Source of the DNA: Streptomyces sp. NBC_01296
GTDB taxonomy: Bacteria > Actinomycetota > Actinomycetes > Streptomycetales > Streptomycetaceae
Direction: 5' to 3'
Length of the DNA stretch: 64,000 nucleotides
NCBI RefSeq assembly: GCF_035984415.1
Contig: NZ_CP130720.1
Span: 4,030,001 to 4,094,000 of the forward strand
Position numbers and translations under genes: made by a program. Below the pieces are notes generated by a model. The model saw only the letters and a list, made by a program, of their open reading frames with translations. It searched no databases and was not told where the DNA came from. This document shows positions 51,652 through 59,737 of the stretch, piece after piece; within the stretch, counting starts at the first letter, position 1, and each line of letters begins with the position of its first letter.

Positions 51652-51972
51652 GTCCGGTGCCCTTCGGTGGAGTTCGGATGCCTCGGAGGCTCCCCCTGGC
51701 CGACGCCGGGAGGTGCCCCCGTGGGGGTGTGGTGCTGCAACGGCTGCTGTTCGGTGCTGTTCGACGCTGCCCGGTGCCCCGGCCCCGTGAGGAGCCCCCG
51801 CCGGGAGCCCCCACGAGATGAGGGGTTGTCACTCAGAGTGCGTCGATGGTGACAGAACCGAGCCGTTCCCTGAGCATCGCACGGCCTTCCACGCCTCACG
51901 GTCCCTCGGACGGGTGACGCTGCTTCCCCCAGTGAGACATGTTTACGCCCCCTGAGTCACTCCCCTTCGCTT
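51652..51972 (-). other. Intergenic region upstream of tilS with a repeat copy
   Basis: These 321 bases contain no convincing gene. A copy of a GC-rich intergenic repeat lies at 51690-51720 (CTCCCCC...GGGAGGTGCCCCC) and recurs inverted at 54686-54715. The rest should hold the tilS promoter and the end of the metalloprotease transcript. CAAGGGGAGTGA-like purine runs appear near the metalloprotease stop, but I see no strong hairpin. Confidence 0.5.
51690..51720 (+). repeat. GC-rich intergenic repeat, copy upstream of tilS
   Basis: CTCCCCC, a central CCGACGCC segment and GGGAGGTGCCCCC form an imperfect inverted repeat. It matches the copy at 54686-54715 over the last 13 bases and in overall layout. 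It lies within the 321-base gap before tilS. Confidence 0.5.
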
Positions 51973-53100
51973 CTATTCGCCCTTGCGGTGCACCCGCGCG
52001 ACCCAGTCCGCGGGCTTGGCGATCTCCGCCTTGGTCGGCAGCGTGTTCGGTGAGGTCCAGACGCGGTTGAAGCCGTCCATGCCGACCTGGCCGACGACGG
52101 CCCGTACGAAGCGCTCGCCGTCGCGGTACTGGCGCAGCTTGGCGTCGAGCCCCAGCAGCTTGCGCAGCGTGGCGTCGAGGCGCCCCGCGCCGCTGGCCCG
52201 GCGCTGCTGGAACTTCTCCCGGATCTCGGCGACCGAGGGCACCACCGCGGGGCCGACCCCGTCCATGACGTAGTCGGCGTGGCCCTCGAGCAGGGACATG
52301 ACGGCGGTCAGGCGGCCGAGCACCTCGCGCTGTTCGGGGGTCTGGACGAGCTCGACCAGGGAGCGGCCCTCGTCGCCCTGCTGGGAGTCGGGGCGGGCGC
52401 CGGCGAAGGACTGGGCGGCCTCGCGCAGTCGCTCGAGGATGGTCGCCGGGTCCACTTCGGTGGCGCCGAGGAAGGTCTGGATCTCGCCCTCGAGGTGGTC
52501 GCGGAGCCAGGGCACGGCCGTGAACTGCGTACGGTGCGTCTCCTCGTGCAGGCAGACCCACAGCCGGAAGTCGTGCGGGCGCACGTCCAGCTCGCGCTCG
52601 ACGTGGACGATGTTCGGGGCGACGAGCAGCAGCCGGCCGCCGCCCGCGGCGGAGCCCGGCAGGTCGCGGCCGGCCGGCGCGAAGGTCTCGTACTGGCCGA
52701 GCACGCGGGAGGCCAGGAAGCTGAGCAGCATGCCGAGCTCGACGCCGGTGACCTTGCCGCCGACCGCGCCGAGCACGGCGCCGCCGGGGGCGCCGGCGCG
52801 GCGGTCCTGCATCTTGCCGAGCAGGGGGGCGAGGAGCTCGCGGAAGCCGGCCACGTTGGCCTTGACCCAGCCGGCCCGGTCGACGACGAGGACGGGGGTG
52901 TCGGGGACGGCCGCGCCCTCGGGGATCATCCGGGTGAACTCGCGCACGTGGCGTTCGGAGGTCCTGGCATGCCTGCGCAGTTCCGCCACCACGGCCCGGG
53001 CCTCGTCGCGGCTGACCTCGGGACCCGGCCGCACCAGCCGGGTCGCGGTCGCCACCGCGAGATTCCAGTCGACCATCTCGGCACCACCGATGCTCGTCAT
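51973..53100 (-). CDS. Zinc-dependent metalloprotease, DUF2342 family
   Basis: The 375-residue protein belongs to an actinobacterial zincin family annotated as putative hydrolase or 'coenzyme F420 biosynthesis-associated'. The HExxH motif reads LHEETH (CLHEETHRTQF), with a later Glu in LLEGHADYVMDG that fits the third ligand of a gluzincin. The N-terminal segment (VDWNLAVATATRLVRPGPEVSRDEA) and VVDRAGWVKANVAGF are family signatures. No signal peptide is present, so it should be cytoplasmic. Substrates are unknown. It is convergent with nothing and precedes tilS; dacB precedes it by 48 bases. Confidence 0.88.
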   Translation of the reverse strand: MTSIGGAEMVDWNLAVATATRLVRPGPEVSRDEARAVVAELRRHARTSERHVREFTRMIPEGAAVPDTPVLVVDRAGWVKANVAGFRELLAPLLGKMQDRRAGAPGGAVLGAVGGKVTGVELGMLLSFLASRVLGQYETFAPAGRDLPGSAAGGGRLLLVAPNIVHVERELDVRPHDFRLWVCLHEETHRTQFTAVPWLRDHLEGEIQTFLGATEVDPATILERLREAAQSFAGARPDSQQGDEGRSLVELVQTPEQREVLGRLTAVMSLLEGHADYVMDGVGPAVVPSVAEIREKFQQRRASGAGRLDATLRKLLGLDAKLRQYRDGERFVRAVVGQVGMDGFNRVWTSPNTLPTKAEIAKPADWVARVHRKGE

Positions 53101-53148
53101 GCGTCAACGGTACGTGGACCAGCGCCGGTGCGGAGCCCCCCGGAACCG

Positions 53149-54597
53149 CTACGAGGCGCGGGCGACGGCCGCTGCGAGCTTGTCGAGGCCCTTCTCCGCG
53201 GCCCCCGCGTCGGGGGTGTTCGCGGTCAGGAACGCGAAGGCGAGGAGTCGGCCGGAGGGGTCGACGACGGTCCCGGCGAGGGAGTTCACCCCGCTCAGGG
53301 TGCCCGTCTTGGCCCGGACGAGGCCGGCGGCCGGGGAGCTGCCGGCGTTGCGGCTGCGCAGGGTCCCGGTGAATCCGGCGACGGGCAGGCCGGTGAGCAC
53401 GGGCCGCAGCTCCGGGCGCTGCGGGTCGGCGGCCTTGGCCAGGAGCCCCGTCAGCAGGCCGGTGTTGATCTTGTCGGCGCGGTTGAGGCCGCTGCCGTCG
53501 GCGAATCGGGCGCCCCCGGTGTCGATGCCGAGGGCGGTGAGCCGGTCCTTGACGGCCTTCTCGGCGCCCTCGAAGCTGGCGGGCTGCCCGGAGGCGAGGG
53601 CGGTCTGGCGGGCCAGGACCTCGGCGATGTCGTTGTCGCTGTTGGTCAGCATCCGCTCGACGAGCCCGGCAAGCGGGGTGGAGAGGGTGGTGGCCAGCGG
53701 CTGGGCGCCGGCGGGGGCCTTGGCCTGGGCGGGGTCGGCGGTGACCTTGATGCCGCGTTCCTTGAGGAGGGCGGCGAAGGAGCGGGCGGTCTCCTTGGCG
53801 GGGTCCTCGACCCGCTCGACGGGGCCGGAGGTGGAGTCGTCGGGGCGGCCCTCGTCCGCCGCCAGGGCCGTGACCGGCGCGAGGTTGGGGTTCTCGCCGA
53901 TCGGGTGGAGGGCGGGCCCGGTGAAGAGGGTGTCGTCGTAGCCGACGCGCACGGTGTCGGTGCCGGCGGCCTTGAGGGCCTGGGCGGTGTCGGCGGCGAG
54001 CGCGACGAGGCTGCCGCCCGATCCGGCGGGGCTCTTCTTCTTGGCGGTGAGGGAGGGGTCGCCGCCGCCGACCAGGACGATCTCCCCGGGGCCGGCTCCG
54101 GGGGCCACCGTGGTCCGGATCCGGTGCTCGGGGCCGAGCGCGGCCAGCGCGGCCGTCGCGGTGGCGATCTTGGTGGTGGATGCGGGGGTCATGGCCTCGC
54201 GCGGCCCGGACTCGAAGAGCACCTGGCCGGTGGCGGTGTCGACGACCGACGCGGTACGGACCGATCCGAGCGCGGGGTCGGCGAGGAGCGGGCCCAGGGC
54301 CGCGGCGAGCCGCCCGGGATCCGCGGCCGCGACCCCGCTCCCGGCCTTGATCGTGACGCCCGGCCCGATCCCCGGGAGCACTCCGGGGGCACTGGGCGCG
54401 GCCTGCGGCAGAGCCCCGCCGCCGTCGTCCGCACCGTGATCTGCGCCACCCGTAAGGCCCCAGGAGGCGGCCCTGTCCCGCTCGGCCTTACGCTGGCCGG
54501 AGTCCCAAGGACCGGCAGCGGCCACCGCAGCCACCGACAGGGCGAGGCCGGCGACGGCCGACACCGCGATGAGCTGCCACGTCTTGACCAATGGCAC
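53149..54597 (-). CDS. dacB: D-alanyl-D-alanine carboxypeptidase/endopeptidase (PBP4, S13 family)
   Basis: DacB trims peptidoglycan pentapeptides and can cut cross-links outside the membrane. The 482-residue product (GTG at 54597, VPLVKTWQL) has a membrane/signal segment (about 8-28) and a disordered linker. The serine-penicillin-recognising motifs are SxxK (TPASTTKIATA), SDN (LTNSDNDIAEVL) and KTG (RAKTGTLSGV). An upstream GTG at 54642 would add 15 residues that include no better ribosome site. It is divergent from ppa. Confidence 0.92.
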   Translation of the reverse strand: MPLVKTWQLIAVSAVAGLALSVAAVAAAGPWDSGQRKAERDRAASWGLTGGADHGADDGGGALPQAAPSAPGVLPGIGPGVTIKAGSGVAAADPGRLAAALGPLLADPALGSVRTASVVDTATGQVLFESGPREAMTPASTTKIATATAALAALGPEHRIRTTVAPGAGPGEIVLVGGGDPSLTAKKKSPAGSGGSLVALAADTAQALKAAGTDTVRVGYDDTLFTGPALHPIGENPNLAPVTALAADEGRPDDSTSGPVERVEDPAKETARSFAALLKERGIKVTADPAQAKAPAGAQPLATTLSTPLAGLVERMLTNSDNDIAEVLARQTALASGQPASFEGAEKAVKDRLTALGIDTGGARFADGSGLNRADKINTGLLTGLLAKAADPQRPELRPVLTGLPVAGFTGTLRSRNAGSSPAAGLVRAKTGTLSGVNSLAGTVVDPSGRLLAFAFLTANTPDAGAAEKGLDKLAAAVARAS

Positions 54598-54685
54598 CTC
54601 GGACCAGCCCCTTTCGCGATCACACATGTGCGTGAGGGACACTTAACCACTGCGTCTTGCCGCGAGCATGGCACCCCACCCGGCT

Positions 54686-54715
54686 GGGGGCACCTCCCAG
54701 CGGTAAGTGGGGGAG
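54686..54715 (-). repeat. GC-rich intergenic repeat, copy upstream of ppa
   Basis: On the minus strand it reads CTCCCCC, an 11-base centre (roughly ACTTACCGCTG) and GGGAGGTGCCCCC. The final 13 bases are identical to the copy at 51690-51720, whose orientation is opposite. Both are imperfect inverted repeats. The outer arms here, CCCGGC (54679) and GCCGGG (54721), extend the pairing. The type resembles short palindromic repeats scattered between Streptomyces genes. Confidence 0.55.
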
Positions 54716-54788
54716 GCTGGGCCGGGCGCTCGCGCGGATGAATCAATGCAGTCTCGAAGCAATGAAGCTGATCATGGAGGAGCAGGAC

Positions 54789-55283
54789 GTGGAGTTCGAC
54801 GTCACCATCGAGATCCCCAAGGGTTCGCGGAACAAGTACGAGGTGGACCACGAGACCGGCCGGATCCGCCTGGACCGTCGCCTCTTCACCTCGACCAGCT
54901 ACCCGGCGGACTACGGCTTCGTCGAGAACACCCTCGGTGAGGACGGCGACCCGCTGGACGCGCTGGTCATCCTGGACGAGCCGACCTTCCCCGGCTGCCT
55001 GATCAAGTGCCGCGCCATCGGCATGTTCAACATGACGGACGAGGCGGGCGGCGACGCCAAGCTGCTCTGCGTGCCGGCCTCCGACCCGCGTGTCGAGCAC
55101 CTGCGCGACATCCACCACGTCTCCGAGTTCGACCGCCTGGAGATCCAGCACTTCTTCGAGGTCTACAAGGACCTGGAGCCGGGCAAGTCGGTCGAGGGCG
55201 CGAACTGGGTCGGCCGCACCGAGGCCGAGGCCGAGATCGAGGCCTCTTACAAGCGCCTCGAGGCCCAGGGCGGCCACCACTGA
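54789..55283 (+). CDS. ppa: Inorganic pyrophosphatase (family I)
   Basis: Ppa hydrolyses pyrophosphate and drives biosynthetic reactions. The 164-residue product has the family I residues in IPKGSRNKYEVDHETGRIRLDR, YPADYGFVENTLGEDGDPLDALVI (the D-x-D-x-x-D core) and the C-terminal HFFEVYKDLEPGK. The GTG at 54789 follows GGAGG (54776-54780) with 8 bases between. The longer frame to 54657 adds only non-conserved residues and runs through the repeat. A terminator follows at 55324-55360. Confidence 0.96.
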   Translation: MEFDVTIEIPKGSRNKYEVDHETGRIRLDRRLFTSTSYPADYGFVENTLGEDGDPLDALVILDEPTFPGCLIKCRAIGMFNMTDEAGGDAKLLCVPASDPRVEHLRDIHHVSEFDRLEIQHFFEVYKDLEPGKSVEGANWVGRTEAEAEIEASYKRLEAQGGHH

Positions 55284-55323
55284 ATCCGCTGAGTCCGCTC
55301 AGCCGGTAACAGGCTCGAACACG

Positions 55324-55360
55324 ACGGGCGGTACCCCTTCATCGAGGGGGTGCCGCCCGT
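55324..55360 (+). terminator. Terminator of ppa
   Basis: ACGGGCGGTACCCC (55324-55337) pairs with GGGGTGCCGCCCGT (55347-55360), with one wobble pair and a 9-base loop. It starts 40 bases after the stop. TTCGTC follows. Confidence 0.75.
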
Positions 55361-55435
55361 TCGTCGTCTGGTTGCGCCGGGGACGGAAGGGTTCCGCATA
55401 CTGGTACCCGCGGGTGATCACGGACTGGAGGACGC

Positions 55436-57079
55436 GTGGCGGAGGCCGATGGGGCCGAGGACGGGAAGCCCCAGTCCGACGAGGCGCACAGCGCTTTCAC
55501 AGCCCCGCCCGGTATGGAGCCGGGCGTTCCCGAGGAGGACCAGCCCACCTCGGAGTTCGTCCGTCCGGCGGGCGCCGAAACGGTGCAGCCGGAACCCGAG
55601 GGCTCCGCGTTCGCGCCCCCGGCCACCTACAGCGGCCGGCAGTCCCCGCCCGCCTACACCCCCGGCCAGGGCTTCCCCGTCTCCCTGATGAAGGAATCCC
55701 CCTGGCAGGACCGCATGCGCACCATGCTGCGCATGCCGGTGGACGTACGGCCCGTCCCCGAGGCTGCACTGCACAAGCACAGCGAGACCGGGCCCGCCGT
55801 GGGCCGCGTACTCGACCTGACCCTGCGCATCGGCGAGCTGCTGCTCGCGGGCGGCGAGGGCGCCGAGGACGTGGAGGCCGCGATGTTCGCGGTGGCCCGT
55901 TCGTACGGGCTGGACCGCTGCGAGCCCACGGTCACCTTCACGCTGCTGTCGATCACCCACCAGCCCTCCCTGGTCGACGACCCGGTCTCGGCGAGCCGGA
56001 CCGTGCGCCGCCGCGGTACCGACTACACCCGCCTGGCCGCCGTCTACCAGCTGGTCGACGACATCAGCGCGCACGAGATCGAGCTCTCGCTGGAGGAGGC
56101 CTACCGGCGCCTCGCCGAGATCCGCCGCAACCGGCACCCGTACCCCTCCTGGGTCCTCACGACCGCCGCCGGGCTGCTCGCCGGGGCCGCCTCCACCCTG
56201 GTCGGCGGTGGCGTGCTCGTCTTCTTCGCGGCCGCGATCGGGGCGATGCTCGGCGACCGGCTGGCCTGGCTGTGCGCCGGGCGCGGGCTGCCGGAGTTCT
56301 ACCAGTTCGTGGTCGCCGCGATGCCGCCCGCCGCGATAGGCGTGGCCCTGGCGCTGGCCGAGATCGACGTACGCGCGTCCGCGGTGATCACCGGCGGCCT
56401 GTTCGCGCTGCTGCCCGGGCGGGCCCTGGTCGCAGCCGTGCAGGACGGCCTGACCGGCTTCTACATCACCGCTTCCGCCCGGCTGCTGGAGGTCATGTAC
56501 CTCTTCATCGGCATCATCATGGGCGTGCTGGTCGTGCTGTACCTCGGGCTCCAGCTCGGCACCTCGCCGAAGCCGGAGGAGGTCCTCCAGATCACCCAGC
56601 GGCCGCTGATCCAGATCGCGGCCTCGATGGTTCTGGTGTTCACGTTCGCGATCCTGCTCCAGCAGGAACGTTCCACCGTGTGGATCGTGACGCTGAACGG
56701 CGGGGTCGCCTGGGTGACCTTCGGGGCCCTGCACTACGCGGGCGGCATCCCGCCCGTGCCCTCCACGGCCATCGCCGCCGGGCTGGTCGGCCTGTTCGGC
56801 CAGCTCTTCTCGCGCTACCGCTTCGCGTCGGCCCTGCCGTACACGACAGCGGCCATCGGCCCGCTGCTGCCGGGCTCGGCGACGTACTACGGGCTGCTGC
56901 TGATCGCCGAGAACCGGCTGAACGAGGGCCTCGGCTCGCTCGTGAACGCCGCCGCCATCGCGCTGGCCATCGCGATCGGGGTCAACCTGGGCTCCGAGAC
57001 CTCTCGGCTGTTCATGCGGATCCCGGGGGCCGCCAGCGCCGCCAAGCGCCGTGCGGCGAAGCGGACCCGCGGCTTCTAG
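55436..57079 (+). CDS. Threonine/serine exporter family protein (ThrE-like)
   Basis: The 547-residue membrane protein has a disordered acidic/Pro-rich N-terminus of about 100 residues. A soluble ThrE domain follows (about 120-230: LDLTLRIGELLLAGGEGAEDVEAAMFAVARSYGL, CEPTVTFTLLSITH). About ten membrane helices make up the rest, in two sets. It fuses the two half-domains that are separate genes in some bacteria, as in Corynebacterium ThrE, which exports threonine and serine. The GTG start is at 55436. The C-terminal tail is basic (KRRAAKRTRGF). A hairpin at 57106-57134 ends the gene. Confidence 0.9.
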   Translation: MAEADGAEDGKPQSDEAHSAFTAPPGMEPGVPEEDQPTSEFVRPAGAETVQPEPEGSAFAPPATYSGRQSPPAYTPGQGFPVSLMKESPWQDRMRTMLRMPVDVRPVPEAALHKHSETGPAVGRVLDLTLRIGELLLAGGEGAEDVEAAMFAVARSYGLDRCEPTVTFTLLSITHQPSLVDDPVSASRTVRRRGTDYTRLAAVYQLVDDISAHEIELSLEEAYRRLAEIRRNRHPYPSWVLTTAAGLLAGAASTLVGGGVLVFFAAAIGAMLGDRLAWLCAGRGLPEFYQFVVAAMPPAAIGVALALAEIDVRASAVITGGLFALLPGRALVAAVQDGLTGFYITASARLLEVMYLFIGIIMGVLVVLYLGLQLGTSPKPEEVLQITQRPLIQIAASMVLVFTFAILLQQERSTVWIVTLNGGVAWVTFGALHYAGGIPPVPSTAIAAGLVGLFGQLFSRYRFASALPYTTAAIGPLLPGSATYYGLLLIAENRLNEGLGSLVNAAAIALAIAIGVNLGSETSRLFMRIPGAASAAKRRAAKRTRGF

Positions 57080-57105
57080 AGCCCTTTTCGTCAAGCTGAT
57101 CGCTC

Positions 57106-57134
57106 GACGGCGTCCCGGTTTTCGGGATGCCGTC
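57106..57134 (+). terminator. Terminator of the ThrE-like gene
   Basis: GACGGCGTCCCG (57106-57117) pairs with CGGGATGCCGTC (57123-57134), with one wobble and the loop GTTTT. It begins 26 bases after the stop. The remaining 220 bases to the next start carry the promoter of the proline-rich gene, not resolved. Confidence 0.75.
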
Positions 57135-57355
57135 GCCGCGGCATGGGCGCCTTTTCCGGAAAACCGCAGCGCGGATTCCGTGGATTCACCCGATGCGTCA
57201 ATCCGACCTGTCAAGTCCCGAATTCCCGGGACGTGCCCTTGTGTGGCGACCCGCGCTTACTTGAGGCACGGGCCGACCAGGTTCGTGACATCCCGGCACC
57301 GGCCGGACCAGCGCCGGAGCCGGGATTCGCCCTCTCGACGCACAAGGAGAATCCC

Positions 57356-58021
57356 ATGCCCAAGACAGCCTTGACCCGGCATTTCGTGACGTTGGCGACG
57401 ACGACCGCCCTGGCGGCCGGAATCGTGGCGCTACCCGCGAGCGCATTCGCCGCGACGCCGCACAAGACTGCCTCAGTCAGTCACACCGACCTTGTCAACG
57501 ACAAAAATGACAGCCGGAACAACAACCACAGAGGAAAGCAGAACAACAACAAGCAGCGGAAGGGAAAGGGAAACGGCGGGCACAACAAGCTTCCGGCGCC
57601 GCCGAAGCTGCCCTTGCCGCAGCTTCCGATACCGTTCCCGCCGAAGCTCCCGGTGCCGCCGCCTGAGCTGCCGAAGATCCCGCTGCCGCCGCAGCTGCCG
57701 ATCCCGCTGCCGCCCGTGCCCAAGCTGCCGATCCCGCTGCCGCCCGTACCCAAGCTGCCGATCCCGCTGCCGATCCCGCCGAAGCTGCCGATCCCGCTGC
57801 CGGTCCCGCCCAGGCTCCCGATCCCGCTGCCCCCGGTACCGAAGCTCCCGATCCCGCTGCCGGTCCCGCCCAGGCTCCCGATCCCGCTGCCCCCGGTACC
57901 GAAGCTCCCGATCCCGCTGCCGCCGGTACCCAAGCTGCCGATCCCGCTGCCGCCGGTACCCAAGCTGCCGATCCCGCTGCCGAAGCTGCCGTTCCCCTTC
58001 CCGCTGCCGCTGCCCTTCTGA
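57356..58021 (+). CDS. Secreted proline-rich decapeptide-repeat protein
   Basis: The 221-residue product starts at the ATG at 57356, after AAGGAGA. Residues 1-32 are a Sec signal peptide (cleavage near AFA-ATPHKT). Residues 45-78 are hydrophilic and rich in Asn, Lys, Gly and Arg. From 79 to the end the chain is almost only Pro, Leu, Ile, Val and Phe. Residues 111-210 are ten perfectly phased 10-residue units of the form VPKLPIPLPP, with one Lys or Arg in nearly every unit and no acidic residue. It should form a long polyproline-II rod. No wall-anchor motif, domain or catalytic residue is seen. The function is unknown. Confidence 0.8.
   Translation: MPKTALTRHFVTLATTTALAAGIVALPASAFAATPHKTASVSHTDLVNDKNDSRNNNHRGKQNNNKQRKGKGNGGHNKLPAPPKLPLPQLPIPFPPKLPVPPPELPKIPLPPQLPIPLPPVPKLPIPLPPVPKLPIPLPIPPKLPIPLPVPPRLPIPLPPVPKLPIPLPVPPRLPIPLPPVPKLPIPLPPVPKLPIPLPPVPKLPIPLPKLPFPFPLPLPF
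57710..57985 (+). repeat. 30-bp tandem repeats encoding the decapeptide units
   Basis: The unit resembles AAGCTGCCGATCCCGCTGCC plus CCCGTACCC. It is repeated about nine to ten times with synonymous and Lys/Arg or Val/Pro changes. Two adjacent 60-bp blocks (57805-57864 and 57865-57924 region) are nearly identical, suggesting recent duplication. Such arrays can change copy number by slippage or recombination. Confidence 0.8.
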
Positions 58022-58048
58022 CGGCCACGACGAACGGCAACAGCACGA

Positions 58049-58077
58049 GGGCGGGCACCCCTGAGGGGTGCCCGCCC
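58049..58077. terminator. Terminator between convergent genes (proline-rich gene and dedA)
   Basis: There is a perfect 13-bp stem, GGGCGGGCACCCC / GGGGTGCCCGCCC, with the loop TGA. It is 27 bases after the plus-strand stop and 40 bases past the dedA stop, so it may serve both strands. Confidence 0.8.
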
Positions 58078-58117
58078 TTCGCGCGGCTCCGCCGCCTGCA
58101 GCGGCCCGGCCTGCGTC

Positions 58118-58801
58118 CTAGCGCTTGGCGTGGCGGCGGCGCTCGCCGCCGGCCGGCGCCGCCTCGGAGCCGCCGCCGTTCGCCTTGGCCTCCTTGCGGG
58201 CCTTCAGCACCTCGAAGATCACCGGGATGAGCGAGAGGAGGACGATCAGGACGAGGATCGCCTCGACGTTGGTCTTGATGAAGTCGATCTGGCCGAGCCA
58301 GAAGCCCGCAACCGTGAGCCCGGCCCCCCAGGCGACGCCGCCGATGACGTTGTAGGTCAGGAACGTGCGGTACTTCATCGAGCCGGCGCCCGCGACCATC
58401 GGGGCGAACGTACGGACGATCGGCACGAAGCGGGCGAGCACGATGGCCTTCGGGCCGTGCTTGTCCATGAACTCGTGCGCCTTGTCCAGATTCTCCCGCT
58501 TGAAGAGCTTCGACTTCGGGCGGTTGAAGAGCTTCGGCCCGAAGACCTTGCCGATCATGTACCCGACCTGGTCACCGACGATCGCGGCGGCCGAGATCAG
58601 GGTGCAGACGAGCCACAGCGGCTGCTTGATGTACTCGCCGTTCGCGACCAGCAGGCCCGCCGTGAACAGCAGGGAGTCGCCGGGCAGGAAGGCGAACAGC
58701 CCGGACTCCGCGAAGACGATGACCAGGATGCCGATCAGGCCGTAGTGCGAGATCAGATAGTCCGGGGACAGCCACTCAGGGGCGAGCGCAAGCGTGTACA
58801 C
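58118..58801 (-). CDS. DedA-family membrane protein
   Basis: The 227-residue protein has about five membrane helices and the DedA/SNARE-associated (VTT) signatures ESGLFAFLPGDSLLFTAGLL and FARFVPIVRTFAPMVAGAG-like LARFVPIVRTFAPMVAGAGSMKYRTF. DedA/UPF proteins act in undecaprenyl phosphate or lipid scrambling and membrane homeostasis. GTG 58801 (VYTLALAPEWLSPDYLI), with AGGAG upstream, is preferred. An ATG at 58855 would add an unlikely Pro-rich start. The C-terminus is basic and Gly-rich. Confidence 0.9.
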   Translation of the reverse strand: MYTLALAPEWLSPDYLISHYGLIGILVIVFAESGLFAFLPGDSLLFTAGLLVANGEYIKQPLWLVCTLISAAAIVGDQVGYMIGKVFGPKLFNRPKSKLFKRENLDKAHEFMDKHGPKAIVLARFVPIVRTFAPMVAGAGSMKYRTFLTYNVIGGVAWGAGLTVAGFWLGQIDFIKTNVEAILVLIVLLSLIPVIFEVLKARKEAKANGGGSEAAPAGGERRRHAKR

Positions 58802-58946
58802 GAGTTCCGGGCTCTCCTGGATCGGGGGTATCGCGGCGGGCGTCCGCGGGTGCATCGGACATGACGGCGGTTTCAATTATCAACGCACAGGACCCCCTCC
58901 CGGTTCCAGTCACCGGGAGGGGGCCGTGTGGGGAACATCCGGCTGT

Positions 58947-59378
58947 TTACACCTTGCGGACGGCGTTCGCGAGGATCGCGTCCCGTACGAACACCGCCAG
59001 ACCGGGGCGGACCGTGTCGTAGTAGGCCGTGAACCGCTCGTCCGCGACGTACATCTCACCCAGGCACGTGTGCATCTCGTGCGAGCAGGTGTAGCAGTTC
59101 CGGTCGATCCAGCCGCGGTGCTCCTCGGCCACGTCCATGGCCTCGTCGGATTCCGCGGCCGCACCGGCGTCCAGCAGCGCGGCGAACCGCCGGTTGATCT
59201 CGTCCGCCTCGGCCTGGAAGCGCTTCCAGTCGTCCTTCGTGTACGTGGCCGCCCGGCGGGCGGACTCCTTGTACGCGTCCGTGCCGCCCCAGCGCCGGTG
59301 CGCCTCGTCCGCGTGCCGGTCGGGGTCGAAGTCCCCGAAGACCTCGAACTTCTCCTCGGGCGTGAGGTTGATGCCCAT
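58947..59378 (-). CDS. tipAS: TipAS, internal in-frame translation product of tipA
   Basis: An internal ATG at 59378 (codon 110) is preceded by GGAGG and an 8-base spacer (GGAGG-CACAGAGA-ATG). It would produce the 143-residue drug-binding domain alone. In S. lividans this short form is known and far more abundant than TipAL, and it sequesters thiopeptides. Conservation of the internal ribosome site supports the same arrangement here. Confidence 0.75.
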   Translation of the reverse strand: MGINLTPEEKFEVFGDFDPDRHADEAHRRWGGTDAYKESARRAATYTKDDWKRFQAEADEINRRFAALLDAGAAAESDEAMDVAEEHRGWIDRNCYTCSHEMHTCLGEMYVADERFTAYYDTVRPGLAVFVRDAILANAVRKV

Positions 59379-59705
59379 TCTCTGTGCCTCCATGGCGTGC
59401 TCCACGGCCTCGGCCATCTGCTGGAGCCGGGCGATCCGGTCGGACAGGAGGGCGTGCTGCCGGCGCAGGTGCTCCCTCGGGTTCGACTCCGGATCGTCCA
59501 GCAGGACCGCGACCTCTTCGAGCGGGAAGCCGAGCTCCCGGTAGAACAGGATCCGCTGCAGCCGGTCGAGGTCGGCGTCGTCGTAACGCCGGTGACCCGC
59601 GCTGCTGCGGGTGCTCGGGGAGAGCAGGCCGATCTCGTCGTAGTGGTGCAGGGTGCGCACCGTGACTCCGGCGAATCCGGCGACCTGTCCCACGGAGTGA
59701 CTCAT
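58947..59705 (-). CDS. tipA: TipA-type MerR regulator with thiopeptide-binding domain (TipAL)
   Basis: The 252-residue protein is almost collinear with S. lividans TipAL. It has an N-terminal MerR helix-turn-helix (SVGQVAGFAGVTVRTLHHYDEIGLL, RRYDDADLDRLQRILFYRELGF) and a coiled coil (about 75-108). The globin-like TipAS domain starts at M110 (MGINLTPEEKFEVFGDFDP). C214 (HTCLGEMY) matches the Cys that bonds covalently to thiostrepton-class peptides; C204 and C207 lie nearby. TipAL then activates its own promoter, seen at 59738-59768. No thiopeptide cluster is in the window. Confidence 0.94.
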   Translation of the reverse strand: MSHSVGQVAGFAGVTVRTLHHYDEIGLLSPSTRSSAGHRRYDDADLDRLQRILFYRELGFPLEEVAVLLDDPESNPREHLRRQHALLSDRIARLQQMAEAVEHAMEAQRMGINLTPEEKFEVFGDFDPDRHADEAHRRWGGTDAYKESARRAATYTKDDWKRFQAEADEINRRFAALLDAGAAAESDEAMDVAEEHRGWIDRNCYTCSHEMHTCLGEMYVADERFTAYYDTVRPGLAVFVRDAILANAVRKV

Positions 59706-59737
59706 CGTTTCCGCTCCTCTGGTTGGGTACGCCCTTC

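Noticed and set aside
57710..57985. Possible CRISPR array from regular repeats
   Set aside because: The units are directly abutting coding repeats with no unique spacers, in frame with a secreted protein, and no cas genes are near.
57481..58064. Other-frame open stretches over the proline-rich repeat (Ser/Arg-rich on +, Gly/Ser-rich on -)
   Set aside because: They are by-products of the 30-bp tandem repeats. Only the frame at 57356-58021 has a Shine-Dalgarno, a signal peptide and a sensible composition.
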